Source: an uncultured Pelagibacteraceae bacterium (GTDB lineage Bacteria; Pseudomonadota; Alphaproteobacteria; Pelagibacterales; Pelagibacteraceae). From it: a stretch of 64,000 bases of DNA. The translations under genes were made by a program, and so were the position numbers. Below are positions 46,488 to 57,413 of the stretch, one piece after another; positions within the stretch are counted from its first letter, which is position 1, and each line of letters begins with the position of its first letter. Under the pieces are notes generated by a model. That model made no database searches, had not been told where the DNA came from, and saw only the letters and a list, made by a program, of their open reading frames with translations. Where the stretch lies: NCBI GenBank assembly GCA_902582155.1, contig CACHRI010000004.1, forward strand, positions 32,274-96,273, in the 5' to 3' direction.

Positions 46488-46868
46488 TTATTGGTATATT
46501 GGTTTTATCAATTTATTTTCTAATTGTTTATTTTTTATCAAAATTTTAATATTTTCAAGGTTTAATTCTGATAATTGCTCTTTTTTATAGCCATAAATTT
46601 TAACTCCCGATGCTATCTGGATTCCTTTTGCCACAGATATTGAAATTCTTATTGAAGAGTAACTTCCAGGGCCCAAATTCACAATTATTGAGTATTTGTT
46701 GCTTAATTTTACTTTGTGTTTATTTACAAAATTTATAATATTGCTAACAAGGAGATTATTAGACTTGATATTATTTTGTAATTTCTCTACAAAAAATTTA
46801 TTGTCAAATTTGATACCAATTAAATTATTTTCACCCGTGCAACTAATTATTAAAAAATTATCAATCAT
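46488..46868 (-). CDS. tsaB: Shortened TsaB (t6A biosynthesis)
   Basis: MIDNFLIISCTGENNLIGI; NLGPGSYSSIRISISVAKGIQIA; only 126 aa, ends LIKPIYQ. Confidence 0.8.
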   Translation of the reverse strand: MIDNFLIISCTGENNLIGIKFDNKFFVEKLQNNIKSNNLLVSNIINFVNKHKVKLSNKYSIIVNLGPGSYSSIRISISVAKGIQIASGVKIYGYKKEQLSELNLENIKILIKNKQLENKLIKPIYQ

Positions 46869-47889
46869 TACTTTTTTATTACTATTTAATTTAACTTTAA
46901 TACCTAGCGTACATACCAATGAAACTGGAGTTGATGACTTTGGTATAATTACTATAATGTATCATCGTTTTGAAGAAAATAAATACCCATCTACTAATAT
47001 TAGAATTAATCAATTCAAACAACATTTAAAGCTTATAAGAGATAATGGAATAAAATTTGTTAATCCCTCAAATTTTGAGAATGAATTAAATTTAAATAAA
47101 ACTGAAAGAAAATTACTCCTTACAATTGATGATGGATATAAATCCTTTTATGATAATGCATGGCCTATTTTGAAAGAGGAAAAAATCCCTTTTATATTAT
47201 TTGTGAGCACTAGAGAAGTGGGGAAAAAAGGTTATATGACATGGAAAAATATTAGAGAAATAGCTCAATATGATTTTGTAGAAATTGGAAATCACAGCCA
47301 TACTCATGATTATCTAATAGATTTTCAAGATGACGAAATTATTAAAGACCTTAAAACATCAATTGAAATTTTTAAAAATAATCTAGGACAAAACTCTTAT
47401 TTTTTTTCATATCCTTTTGGTGAATTCAGTAAAAGTTTTAAAGATATAGTTATTAACCTTGGTTTCAAATTTGCTTTTGGCCAACACTCTGGTGTTGCTG
47501 ATTTTACAAAAAATAATTATGAGTTACCAAGATTTCCCATCAACGAAAAATATGGGGAAATTGATAGATTTAATACAATTTTAAGGACACTTCCATTTCC
47601 TTATGAATTTATATCGCCAGAAGAAAAGTATATAGGTGATAAAGATAATCCGCCGAAAGTTAAAGTTAAATTTTACAATCATTTAAAAAATTTAAAAAAT
47701 ATTAATTGTTTTTCTAACGAAGAAGATAAATGGAGAAATTCTGTCATTGAATTTACCGATAATTTTGACTTAAGTATAAATCTAGAGGGAAAATTTACGA
47801 CAGAAAGAGGAAGAATAAACTGTTCATTAAGGGAAAAAGATAATTTTTATAGATGGCTTGGTATACAGTTTGTAATTAAAGAAAAATAA
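46837..47889 (+). CDS. Polysaccharide deacetylase family protein, likely GTG start
   Basis: In-frame GTG 46837 gives signal peptide MQLIIKKLSIITFLLLFNLTLIPSVHT; IMYHRFEEN, LLTIDDGYKSFYDNAWPIL, EIGNHSHTH, FSYPFGEFS. Confidence 0.85.
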   Translation: MQLIIKKLSIITFLLLFNLTLIPSVHTNETGVDDFGIITIMYHRFEENKYPSTNIRINQFKQHLKLIRDNGIKFVNPSNFENELNLNKTERKLLLTIDDGYKSFYDNAWPILKEEKIPFILFVSTREVGKKGYMTWKNIREIAQYDFVEIGNHSHTHDYLIDFQDDEIIKDLKTSIEIFKNNLGQNSYFFSYPFGEFSKSFKDIVINLGFKFAFGQHSGVADFTKNNYELPRFPINEKYGEIDRFNTILRTLPFPYEFISPEEKYIGDKDNPPKVKVKFYNHLKNLKNINCFSNEEDKWRNSVIEFTDNFDLSINLEGKFTTERGRINCSLREKDNFYRWLGIQFVIKEK

Positions 47890-47891
47890 TA

Positions 47892-49421
47892 TTAAAGTTT
47901 TATATCTTTTTTAACAACAGAATTAGTGAGCTGTACTGTTTCAAAATCCGACAGATCATTTTGCTTGATAATTTTTTCTAATATTTCAGTATACTCTTTA
48001 CCTGTTTGAGCGTATCTATCTAGAGTGTCCGTTAAGTCTAATCCTTTAATATTTTTGTTTCTTTTTCTTAAACTAAACCTTTTTTCTCTAAATTCAGAAT
48101 AACCTTTATGAGTATTTAAATTATTTTTGTAAGCTTTAACTGAGGCTCTTAAAATCGGAAACCTAAGTATTTTATGGTTCTCATGTTTTCCTGCGTTAAG
48201 TGGTTCTATACCCTGACCAGTCCAAGTCCATTGACCAAATATTGCGTTTCCCTCTAAAGCAAATCTAGACGTTCCCCAGCCACTTTCCTTTGCAGCTTGA
48301 GCTAAAGCTATCGACACTGGTATTATATCCATTCTCTTGTTTAGCTCGGTAAAATCTGAGTTTTTAACTTTATACTCTCTAAGTTTTAACCTCAACCAAG
48401 ATTTTTCTTTGTCTGATGTCATTTTTTTTGAGGTAATTTTCTTAAGCTTTATTTTATCATCTAAAATTTTTTCATTTTCAGCAACTACCAAAGGTAAAAC
48501 AATTTTAATAAAAGTCTCCTTCTTTAACTGGGTGTTTTTTATTTCGTCTAAATCTTTTGGAAATTGTGTGAAATATATTGGTTTTACTTTTTTGTGGTTT
48601 CTCACAGTTTTTAAATCATATTCAACATCATCAAATAAACTTAATACTGTTTCGGTTTTAATATTTAAATTTGGTAGGACTAATTCAGTAACTTGACTTG
48701 GAGATTTTTCTTTTTTTGGTTCAGGTTTTTTTACTTGCTTTTGCTCCTCTTTTTTTTGAGGTTTTTTTTCTATTTTTTTCTTTACTTCTTTTTTTTGTTT
48801 TTCAATTTTTTTTGGTTTATCTTTCTCTACTGGGATTGATTGAGTTATATTATTTCCGTCATAGTTTTCTTTTATGGTGTAAAAAGTTATGCCAATGGCA
48901 CACGTAATTACTACAATACCAAAACCTTTAACTAACTTGTTAGTTTTTGTTTTTTCAACTTCAGAAGTATAGAAACTGCTGAACATATCTACTAATGCAT
49001 TTGAAATGAAATTAGAAACAGTATTAAATACTTTAGGGATTGTATTTAAAATGCCAATTCCTAAATTACCTGAATTCCTCCACAACCTTATGAAGAAATT
49101 TCCAACACCTCCAGTGGTATCATCGTATAATCCTGAGGCTCCTTTTTTTGTTCTTTTGAAAAATTTTCCTACTCCGTCAGTTGTATCGCTATAAATTCCA
49201 GAAACCCCTTTTCCTGCTTTTGAAATAGGATTTGAGATGCTTTTCTTAAAAAAGCTTACATTAAAATCTTTAGGAATAGGAACGTTATTCTTTTTTAAAA
49301 TATGCTCGATTTGTTGAGTGGTAAGATTTTTTTTTCTTTTAATATAGTTTTGGATTTCAGATATTTTATATATCTGAGCTAATTCTAATAACTTATCTCT
49401 GTAACTTAAATTTTTTTTCAT
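47892..49421 (-). CDS. Bax/glucosaminidase-domain protein with cytoplasmic repeats, one TM segment and a Lys/Pro/Glu-rich linker
   Basis: C-term IPVSIALAQAAKESGWGTSRFALEGNAIFGQWTW; TM GFGIVVITCAIGITFYTI; KPKKIEKQKKEVKKKIEKKPQKKEEQKQ linker. Confidence 0.85.
   Translation of the reverse strand: MKKNLSYRDKLLELAQIYKISEIQNYIKRKKNLTTQQIEHILKKNNVPIPKDFNVSFFKKSISNPISKAGKGVSGIYSDTTDGVGKFFKRTKKGASGLYDDTTGGVGNFFIRLWRNSGNLGIGILNTIPKVFNTVSNFISNALVDMFSSFYTSEVEKTKTNKLVKGFGIVVITCAIGITFYTIKENYDGNNITQSIPVEKDKPKKIEKQKKEVKKKIEKKPQKKEEQKQVKKPEPKKEKSPSQVTELVLPNLNIKTETVLSLFDDVEYDLKTVRNHKKVKPIYFTQFPKDLDEIKNTQLKKETFIKIVLPLVVAENEKILDDKIKLKKITSKKMTSDKEKSWLRLKLREYKVKNSDFTELNKRMDIIPVSIALAQAAKESGWGTSRFALEGNAIFGQWTWTGQGIEPLNAGKHENHKILRFPILRASVKAYKNNLNTHKGYSEFREKRFSLRKRNKNIKGLDLTDTLDRYAQTGKEYTEILEKIIKQNDLSDFETVQLTNSVVKKDIKL
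49083..49208 (-). repeat. Imperfect 22-aa (66-bp) tandem repeat in the Bax-domain protein
   Basis: GVSGIYSDTTDGVGKFFKRTKK / GASGLYDDTTGGVGNFFIRLWR. Confidence 0.85.
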
Positions 49422-49964
49422 TTAAATTGCTTCTACTGAGTTTACTTCTTTTACGTAATGCTTAAGTAAATTTTGTACGCCCTGTTTTAAAGTCATTATA
49501 GAACTCGGACATCCAGAGCATGCTCCTTGAAGTTCCACCTTAACCACGCCATTATCAAAAGATTTAAATTTAATGTCGCCACCATCTCTTGCAACTGCTG
49601 GCCTTATTTTAGTATCTAGAACGTCCTTAATTTTTGAAATAGTTTCATTTTCATCAGATTTTTTTTCCGTTCTATTTTCAGTCAAAATTGGGTCCTTAGT
49701 TTTTTCAAAATAATCATTTAATTGTGAAATAATCATTGGTTTTAAACTGTCCCAAGAAGCATTTTTTTCTTTTTTTACTGTCAGAAAATTATCTGAAACT
49801 AAAACAAGTTCAACACCTGAAAAATTTAATAGCTCTTTTATAAATGGAATTTTAATGTTGTTTAAATTTGATTTTTTAAACTCTTCAGTGCCAACCTTAG
49901 ATAAAATTTTTTGTGATAAAAACTTTAACGAATCTGGGTTTGGTGTTTGTTCAACTTGTATCAT
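49422..49964 (-). CDS. nfuA: NifU family Fe-S scaffold (Nfu)
   Basis: TPNPDSLKF N-term; IRPAVARDGGDIKF...LQGACSGCPSSIMTLKQGV. Confidence 0.95.
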   Translation of the reverse strand: MIQVEQTPNPDSLKFLSQKILSKVGTEEFKKSNLNNIKIPFIKELLNFSGVELVLVSDNFLTVKKEKNASWDSLKPMIISQLNDYFEKTKDPILTENRTEKKSDENETISKIKDVLDTKIRPAVARDGGDIKFKSFDNGVVKVELQGACSGCPSSIMTLKQGVQNLLKHYVKEVNSVEAI

Positions 49965-49979
49965 TGTACGATATGTATA

Positions 49980-50981
49980 TTACACAAATCCTATTATTTC
50001 ACGTATCTTTTTAAGGTTTTCCTCAGCGATAATGCTGGCTTTTTGTTTGCCTTTTTTTAATACATCTTCAAGGTGTTTTTTATCTTTCATTAATTTAACA
50101 ATATTCTTCCCGATTGGACTAATTGTCTCAACTAATTTTTCTGACAATTTTAACTTTAAAGATGAAAAATCCTTTCCAACAAATTCATTTATCGTTGTTT
50201 CTATTTTTTGATCTGACAAGTCTGAATAAATGCTTAATAAATTATATGCTTCAGGTCTCTTCTCATAATCTTTTATATTTTCAGTAATTGGGTCTGCATC
50301 AGTTTTTGCTTTTTTTATTTTTTTTACTATTTCATCAGAACTATCTTTCAAATTAATTCTGGAATAATCTGAGTCTTCTGACTTACTCATTTTTTTTGTT
50401 CCATCTCTTAAACTCATAACTCGAGAAATATTTTTTTGTATTAAAGGCTCTGGTAATGGGAAAAAATCCTGCTGATTAAAATCATTATTAAATTTTTGAG
50501 CAATATCCCTCGACAATTCTAAGTGCTGTTTCTGATCAGCACCTACCGGTACATGAGTAGCTTTATACAATAATATATCTGCGGCCATTAAATTTGGATA
50601 AATATAAAGACCAACACTAGCTTTTTCTTTATCTTTTCCAGCCTTATCTTTAAATTGTGTCATGCGATTTAACCAACCTATTCTACAAACACAATTTAGT
50701 ATCCAAGCTAATTCCGCGTGTCCACTAACTGATGATTGATTAAAAATTATACTTTTGTTTGAGTCCAGTCCAGAAGCTAAGAATCCTGCTGTAGTTTCTA
50801 AAATATTTGAGTTTAATTCTTCCGGATTTTGAAAAGTTGTAATAGCATGTAAATCAACTACACAATATAAACAGTTCATTGACTTTTGAAGTGAAACAAA
50901 ATTTTTTAAAGCTCCTAGATAATTTCCAAGATGTAAATTACCAGTCGGCTGAACCCCAGAGAATACTAATTCTTTTTTCAT
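49980..50981 (-). CDS. trpS: Tryptophanyl-tRNA synthetase
   Basis: [43 protein letters not shown]. Confidence 0.97.
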   Translation of the reverse strand: MKKELVFSGVQPTGNLHLGNYLGALKNFVSLQKSMNCLYCVVDLHAITTFQNPEELNSNILETTAGFLASGLDSNKSIIFNQSSVSGHAELAWILNCVCRIGWLNRMTQFKDKAGKDKEKASVGLYIYPNLMAADILLYKATHVPVGADQKQHLELSRDIAQKFNNDFNQQDFFPLPEPLIQKNISRVMSLRDGTKKMSKSEDSDYSRINLKDSSDEIVKKIKKAKTDADPITENIKDYEKRPEAYNLLSIYSDLSDQKIETTINEFVGKDFSSLKLKLSEKLVETISPIGKNIVKLMKDKKHLEDVLKKGKQKASIIAEENLKKIREIIGFV

Positions 50982-50982
50982 A

Positions 50983-52509
50983 CTAATTTGTTTTAAAACT
51001 TTTAAAGTTAAGTACTTTTAAAAAATAACAAATTAAAAAATACAATAAAGCAATAAATATTACTATAATTAATAAGTATACAACTTTATAACCACTTGAA
51101 TAAATCAAGTTTTTTGCAAAATAATTTAAACACGTGTTTAAAATATAAGATATTACAGAGGTGGCAAATACTATTTTCATAAAATTTCTATAAAAATTAT
51201 AATCGATCTTCAAGAAACCTATTTTTAATAGAATATACAAATAATAAAAAACTCCTATCCAGGTAGATAAAGTTGTGGCAATAGGAATGATTATAAAACC
51301 AAATTGTCCAAAAAATAAAACACTTACGGCAATATTTACAAAAACCACAACTGACGAAACTTTGAAAGGTGTCATGGTATTGTCTCTTGCAAAAAAGAAA
51401 TTTGCAAATATTTTTAAAACTGCGAAAGCTGGAACTCCATAACCAAAATATTTTAGTGCCAAAGATGTTTGCTCAACATCGTTTTCCGTGAAAGACCCAT
51501 AACCAAATAATGCATTAACAATTTCTTCTGAACCTATTATCAAAGCTAAACTAGCTGGCAAAGATAGTAATAAAGATAGTTCGATAGACTTATTTTGAAC
51601 TTTGTATACTTGACTAATTTTTTTATTTTTAATTAATCTACTTAACACAGGTAAAGACACTGTGCTCACAGCAATTCCTGCGATTGCAAGATTAATTTGA
51701 TAAATCCTATCTGCGTAATATAGATAAGAAACTGCTCCAGCCTGGAATGATGCTATTATTGTTCCTACTAAAATACTTATTTGAACAACTCCTGATGAAA
51801 AAATACTAGGTAATAATCTTTTTAAGAAAAATTTTACCTTATTTCTAATTTTTTTCTTTAAAACAAATGAAGGTCGATAATATTTTTTTGCAAAAAAGAT
51901 TAAAAAAATTAATTGTATTAAACCAGATAGTGAAACTCCATAAGATAAATTTAGAGCATAATCTAATTCAAAATAATATGATAAAAATAAAGATAAAATT
52001 AAAATTAAATTTAGAAAAATTGGTGCTGACGCTGCGGCAGCAAATTTATTTTCAGAATTTAATATACCGGCAAAAAAAGATGACAAACTTACAAAAGCCA
52101 AAAATGGGAAAGTCACCCTTGTAAATTCGACCGCTAGATTAAATTTTTCATTATCAATAATAAATCCTGGGGCAATCAAGTAAACTACGTAAGGAGCAAA
52201 AATTTCTACTATAAAAACAATAGTCAAAAGGCCCAAAGTTAATAAAGTTAAAACTTCATCTGCAAATCTTTTGCCTTGATTTTTCCCTTTGATTTTCTCA
52301 GTTGTGTAACTTGGAATGAAAGCTGCATTAAATGTACCTTCGGCAAACAACCTTCTAAATGTATTCGGAAGTCTAAATGCAACAAAAAAGGCATCGGCAT
52401 AAATCGAGGTTCCTAAAAATATAGCAATTAAAATGTCTCTGAAATAACCTAAAACTCGGCTCAACATTGTATAAAAACTAAATACAGTGGTAGAAGATAA
52501 TATATTCAT
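50983..52509 (-). CDS. murJ: Lipid II flippase MurJ
   Basis: [50 protein letters not shown]. Confidence 0.96.
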   Translation of the reverse strand: MNILSSTTVFSFYTMLSRVLGYFRDILIAIFLGTSIYADAFFVAFRLPNTFRRLFAEGTFNAAFIPSYTTEKIKGKNQGKRFADEVLTLLTLGLLTIVFIVEIFAPYVVYLIAPGFIIDNEKFNLAVEFTRVTFPFLAFVSLSSFFAGILNSENKFAAAASAPIFLNLILILSLFLSYYFELDYALNLSYGVSLSGLIQLIFLIFFAKKYYRPSFVLKKKIRNKVKFFLKRLLPSIFSSGVVQISILVGTIIASFQAGAVSYLYYADRIYQINLAIAGIAVSTVSLPVLSRLIKNKKISQVYKVQNKSIELSLLLSLPASLALIIGSEEIVNALFGYGSFTENDVEQTSLALKYFGYGVPAFAVLKIFANFFFARDNTMTPFKVSSVVVFVNIAVSVLFFGQFGFIIIPIATTLSTWIGVFYYLYILLKIGFLKIDYNFYRNFMKIVFATSVISYILNTCLNYFAKNLIYSSGYKVVYLLIIVIFIALLYFLICYFLKVLNFKSFKTN

Positions 52510-52566
52510 ATTTAAGACAAAATTATCAGTGATAAATTCATTTATATATTACATACTCAAAATCCA

Positions 52567-54852
52567 ATGACAAAAAAATCAAAAATTGATCATTATTCAG
52601 ATAAAGAGGCTTTAGATTTTCATATAAGTAATAAGTCTGGCAAAATTGAGGTTAATTCTTCAAAACCACTTATCACAAAAAGAGATTTATCACTTGCTTA
52701 TTCACCAGGTGTAGCGGCCCCAGTTAAAGAGATTTCTAAAGATTCTTCAAAAGCCTATGACTACACTTCAAAAGGAAACCTAGTAGCTGTAATAAGTAAT
52801 GGTTCTGCAATTCTTGGATTAGGAAATTTAGGATCATTAGCATCGAAACCAGTAATGGAAGGAAAAGCTGTATTGTTTAAAAGATTTGCAGATATCGACT
52901 CAATTGATATAGAAATTGATAATCAAAACGCTGATGAAATAATTTCTACTATTAAAAATATATCAGGTACTTTTGGTGGAATAAATCTTGAAGATATTGC
53001 TGCTCCAGATTGTTTTATAATTGAGCAAAAATTAAAAGAAATTTTAGATATTCCGGTATTTCATGACGACCAACATGGCACAGCAATAATTACTACAGCT
53101 GCATTAATAAATGCTTTAGATATTTCAAAAAAGAAAATTGATAAAGTTAAAATAGTTGTAAACGGTGCTGGAGCTTCAGCAATAGCGTGTACCAACCTTT
53201 TTAAAAAGATTGGAGTAAAAAATGAAAATGTAATTATGTGTGATAGGAAAGGAGTAATTTATAAAGGAAGAGATAATGTTGATCAGTTCAAATCTGCTCA
53301 TGCAATCGAAACTAATCTTAGAACACTTGAGGAGGCCATTAAAGGAGCAGATGTTTTTCTTGGTCTTTCGGCTAAGGATGTTGTTAGTAGAAATATGATA
53401 AAGTCTATGGCAAAGAATCCAATTGTATTTGCATGTGCAAATCCTGATCCTGAAATAAAGCCTGAGATAATTAATGAAGTACGAAGTGATGTTATTATTG
53501 CAACAGGAAGATCAGACTATCCAAACCAGGTAAATAATCTAATTGGCTTCCCGTATATTTTTAGGGGTGCATTAGATGTAAGGGCAAAAATTATTAACGA
53601 CGAAATGAAAGTAGCCGCTGCTAATGCAATAGCATTGTTAGCAAGAGAGGATGTACCTGATGAAGTTGTTACTGCATATGGAGGTGAGAGACCAAAATAT
53701 GGAAAAGATTATATTATACCTTCAACATTTGATCCTAGACTTGTGAGAATAATTCCTTCTGCTGTAGCGGAAGCAGCAATTAAAAGTGGTGTAGCTAGAA
53801 AAAAAATTGATAATTTGGAGAGTTATAAAGACCAACTAACTGCCAGACTAGATCCTTCTATGTCCTTAATGCAAGGTATAAATGCAAATGTAAAAAAAAG
53901 TCCAAAAAAAGTTGTTTTTGCTGAGGGTGAAGATGACAATATGCTTAAAGCGGCAATTGAATTTGGAAAAAATAAATTAGGAACACCAATAGTAATTGGA
54001 AACGAAAAAAGAGTTAAAGAAACATTAAACAAAATTGGGCTTGATGAAAATTTCAAAATTCAAATTGTTAATTCTGCTAACAAAGAAATGAGAGAGAAAT
54101 ATACAAAGTATTTATATAAAAAACTTCAAAGAACCGGACAACTCGAGAGAGACGTCGATCGATTAGTAAGAAATGATAGGATTGCCTTTGGTTCTTCTAT
54201 GGTGGCATGCAAAGACGCTGATGCAATGGTAACTGGAAACATAAGACATTACGCTGCTTCAATAGAAAAACTAAAACATGTCTGCGATGCACGGAAAGGC
54301 GAGCCTATATTTGGAATGACAATGATGGTGTTTAAAGGAAGAACTGTCTTAGTTGCAGACACTAACGTTGAAGATTTTCCTTCTTCAGAAAGATTGGTTG
54401 CGATTTCTAAATCTTGTGTGAGGGTTTCGAAACTTTTTGGTTTTGAACCCAAAGTAGCTTTTTTATCACACTCAACTTTTGGCAAACCAATTTCAAGAAA
54501 TACAAAACATGTCAGGGATGCTATAGATATTTTAAAAAATGAAAAAGTGGATTTTGACTTTGATGGAGAGATGCAACCAGATGTGGCGTTAAACCCAATT
54601 TACCAAGATGTTTATCCTTTTTCAAAGATTGTTGGAAGAGCTAACATTTTGATCATGCCTGCACTTCATAGCGCTGCAATCTCAACAAAACTAATGAAAT
54701 CTTTTGGAGGTGCTAAATTAATCGGACCATTACTAATAGGTTTGGATCTGCCAATTGAAGTTGCACCACTAAGATCAAGTACATCAGATATTTTAAATCT
54801 AGCTTCAATTGCTGCTTATTCTGCGGATGTGATTGACTATAAAAAAAACTAA
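52567..54852 (+). CDS. maeB: NADP-dependent malic enzyme with phosphotransacetylase-like C-terminal domain
   Basis: [33 protein letters not shown]-terminal PTA-like domain. Confidence 0.96.
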   Translation: MTKKSKIDHYSDKEALDFHISNKSGKIEVNSSKPLITKRDLSLAYSPGVAAPVKEISKDSSKAYDYTSKGNLVAVISNGSAILGLGNLGSLASKPVMEGKAVLFKRFADIDSIDIEIDNQNADEIISTIKNISGTFGGINLEDIAAPDCFIIEQKLKEILDIPVFHDDQHGTAIITTAALINALDISKKKIDKVKIVVNGAGASAIACTNLFKKIGVKNENVIMCDRKGVIYKGRDNVDQFKSAHAIETNLRTLEEAIKGADVFLGLSAKDVVSRNMIKSMAKNPIVFACANPDPEIKPEIINEVRSDVIIATGRSDYPNQVNNLIGFPYIFRGALDVRAKIINDEMKVAAANAIALLAREDVPDEVVTAYGGERPKYGKDYIIPSTFDPRLVRIIPSAVAEAAIKSGVARKKIDNLESYKDQLTARLDPSMSLMQGINANVKKSPKKVVFAEGEDDNMLKAAIEFGKNKLGTPIVIGNEKRVKETLNKIGLDENFKIQIVNSANKEMREKYTKYLYKKLQRTGQLERDVDRLVRNDRIAFGSSMVACKDADAMVTGNIRHYAASIEKLKHVCDARKGEPIFGMTMMVFKGRTVLVADTNVEDFPSSERLVAISKSCVRVSKLFGFEPKVAFLSHSTFGKPISRNTKHVRDAIDILKNEKVDFDFDGEMQPDVALNPIYQDVYPFSKIVGRANILIMPALHSAAISTKLMKSFGGAKLIGPLLIGLDLPIEVAPLRSSTSDILNLASIAAYSADVIDYKKN

Positions 54853-55430
54853 AGCTTATTTCTACTTAGCTCTGATGCTAAGTATATTGATGGTATAATC
54901 TTTTCAACGTCATAGATTTTATTTGCCTCAGCCATTACTTCCTTTTTTTCTTCTACATCCATGGCGATACCAAATATGTATATTTTTTTATTTATTGTTT
55001 CCAATGTATAATTTCTTGATTTTGTTTTTTTATTCAAGATTAAGGCTGTGCGCAACTGGCTCGTTATAAGAATATCTTTTGCAGTGCTTTTAAAATTTGA
55101 ATTCCCTTTAATTGTAATTGCATTTTTGACTTCTCTAACACCTTTTGTTTCCCATGCTAGTTTTGTTATTTTTATTTTTTCTTCTGGCTCGTCCACTTTT
55201 CCGGCAAGAAAAATTCTGCCATCTAAAACTTCAACCTGAATATTTATAAAATATTTTTTTTCACTCAGCGATAATCTTGCAACTAAATTTTTTTGCATAA
55301 TTGTATCATCAATTTGCATGCCAATTGTTCTTGGATCAAATGTAACATCTACACCAGCACCAAATCTTGTTGCGGGCGAACAACTGAGCAGTAGTAGAAT
55401 AATAAATGTATTTAATAAATAAATTCTCAT
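54849..55430 (-). CDS. BON-domain lipoprotein, DolP/YraP-like
   Basis: Lipobox LLLSCS; two BON-type segments (VEVLDGRIFLAGKVDEPEEKIKITKLAWETKGVREVKNAI). Confidence 0.82.
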   Translation of the reverse strand: MRIYLLNTFIILLLLSCSPATRFGAGVDVTFDPRTIGMQIDDTIMQKNLVARLSLSEKKYFINIQVEVLDGRIFLAGKVDEPEEKIKITKLAWETKGVREVKNAITIKGNSNFKSTAKDILITSQLRTALILNKKTKSRNYTLETINKKIYIFGIAMDVEEKKEVMAEANKIYDVEKIIPSIYLASELSRNKL

Positions 55431-56257
55431 TTTTTATTTTTTAAACAAATATCATATACAATTTTTTTTGATATATTTTCTTTTGTCGATACCAATTCAA
55501 CAACATCTTTAACAGTATAACTTTTCATATATTTTGTAACTTGATTTTCAATTTTACTCATATTTATTGTTGGTAACTTATCAATTTTTCTTTTTGAAAT
55601 AACGACTGTTAACTCACCTTTTAATGTTTTTTTAAAAAGAGAAATATTATCTAAACTATCTCTGTAATATGTCTCATATTTTTTAGTCATTTCTCTAGCA
55701 ATAAAAATATTTCTATCTATTAATAGTTTTTTAAATGCTTTTAGATAAAAATTTATTCTGATAGCAGGTATAAAAAAAACCAAAGAGTAGTTTTCTAAAT
55801 TAAGTTTTTTTAAAGTAGAATAAAGCTCATTTTCATTTTTTGGTAAAAATCCATAAAATAGGAATTGTCCATCAAAACCAGATAAGCTAACTGCAGAGGT
55901 AACAGCGGACGGACCAGGGATAGTAAAAATATTATGACCCTTTTTAGCACATTCATTAATAAGTATATTTCCTGGGTCTGACAAAACAGGTGTGCCAGCA
56001 TCGGAAATTAAAGACAAAATTTTGCCCTCATTTAAATATTGTATAATTTTATTTACAGATTTTTTCTCGTTAAACTTATGGTATGAAATTAGATTATTTT
56101 TTATGTTTAAATTATTTAAAAGTTTAATAGAATGTCGTGTATCCTCGCAAAGGATAAAATCTGATTTTTTTAAAACTTCAACTGCTCTAAATGTAATATC
56201 TTTTAGGTTTCCAATGGGAGTAGAAACAATATACAGGCCTTTGATTAAATTTTTCAT
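55427..56257 (-). CDS. rsmI: 16S rRNA (cytidine1402-2'-O)-methyltransferase
   Basis: LYIVSTPIGNLKDITFRAVEVLKKSDFILCEDTRHS; SDAGTPVLSDPG; IPGPSAVTSAV. Confidence 0.96.
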   Translation of the reverse strand: MKNLIKGLYIVSTPIGNLKDITFRAVEVLKKSDFILCEDTRHSIKLLNNLNIKNNLISYHKFNEKKSVNKIIQYLNEGKILSLISDAGTPVLSDPGNILINECAKKGHNIFTIPGPSAVTSAVSLSGFDGQFLFYGFLPKNENELYSTLKKLNLENYSLVFFIPAIRINFYLKAFKKLLIDRNIFIAREMTKKYETYYRDSLDNISLFKKTLKGELTVVISKRKIDKLPTINMSKIENQVTKYMKSYTVKDVVELVSTKENISKKIVYDICLKNKK

Positions 56258-57413
56258 AAGTTTTTTTAAAAAATTATTATTTATTTATATATTATTATTT
56301 ACAAATTTTAACTCTTTTGCGGATGAAAGCCAGAGATCGTTGCGAATAGGTTTATTGGCTCCTTTTTCTGGTGAATACAAAGATATTGGTCAATCTATAA
56401 TGCTCTCTCTTCAACTAGCGTTAAAAGAAATTGGCGACGACAATGTAAAGATATTTCCTAGAGACACAGGCTTTAATAATGAAAATAAACTAGTTAGTTC
56501 TATTGAATCTTTACAAAAAGAAAATGTCAGGATTGTAATTGGACCGATAAACTTTGAAGATTTTAATGTGGTTAAAAGTTATAAAGATATGATATTTATC
56601 TCTCCTTCTAATACTGACCCAAACGTACAAAATAATATATTGAGTGTTGGGGTTAGCCTTGAGTCTCAAATTAAATCCATCGAAGAATTTATAAAAAAAA
56701 ATAACAGAAAAAAAACAATTATAATGTATCCTAAAAACGAATACACAAAATTAATAGACTCTAAAATTAATAATATGAATTTAGAAAAGAAAAAAATATT
56801 TAAATATGATCCAGACCCAAAGGTGTTGACAGGTGACATAGAGAAGTTAACAAATTACAAGCAAAGAAAAAGAAATCTTATTTCAAGAGTCAAAATGCTG
56901 GAGGAAAAAGAGGACGAAGCATCTAAAATTGAACTTAAGAGATTAGAACAAAAATATACCATAGGTAAAGTAAACTTTGACTCAGTTATTATCATTGATT
57001 TTGGTAATAGTTTGAAAAGTGTATTAACCTCTCTGGTCTACTCAGACGTTAATCAAGATGATGTCATTATAATTACTGTAAATCAATGGTTTGATAAAAG
57101 TATTTTTTTAGAAAATTCAATAAAAAATTTGTACTATCCATCTGTGAATATCAAAAACTTTGAGAAATATACAAATAAGTATTCAAAAGCTTTTGGTTTA
57201 CAGCCAAGTGAGATTACAATTCTTACATACGATGCTTTGGGCCTGATTTATTATATTTGGAATAAAAAAAATTACAAAATTACTTCAGTGAAAGATTTTA
57301 CAATTAAAGACAAAATTAAAGGAAAGATTGGGACCTTCAATTTTGAAAATGGAAAACTTATACAAGAATTAAATATGTATAAAGTATCAGATAACAAATT
57401 TATAAAATTTTAA
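56241..57413 (+). CDS. LpoA/LppC-like penicillin-binding protein activator, likely TTG start
   Basis: In-frame TTG 56241 gives signal peptide MIKFFISFFKKLLFIYILLFTNFNSFA; periplasmic-binding fold (RIGLLAPFSGEYKDIGQSIMLSLQLAL). Confidence 0.8.
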   Translation: MIKFFISFFKKLLFIYILLFTNFNSFADESQRSLRIGLLAPFSGEYKDIGQSIMLSLQLALKEIGDDNVKIFPRDTGFNNENKLVSSIESLQKENVRIVIGPINFEDFNVVKSYKDMIFISPSNTDPNVQNNILSVGVSLESQIKSIEEFIKKNNRKKTIIMYPKNEYTKLIDSKINNMNLEKKKIFKYDPDPKVLTGDIEKLTNYKQRKRNLISRVKMLEEKEDEASKIELKRLEQKYTIGKVNFDSVIIIDFGNSLKSVLTSLVYSDVNQDDVIIITVNQWFDKSIFLENSIKNLYYPSVNIKNFEKYTNKYSKAFGLQPSEITILTYDALGLIYYIWNKKNYKITSVKDFTIKDKIKGKIGTFNFENGKLIQELNMYKVSDNKFIKF

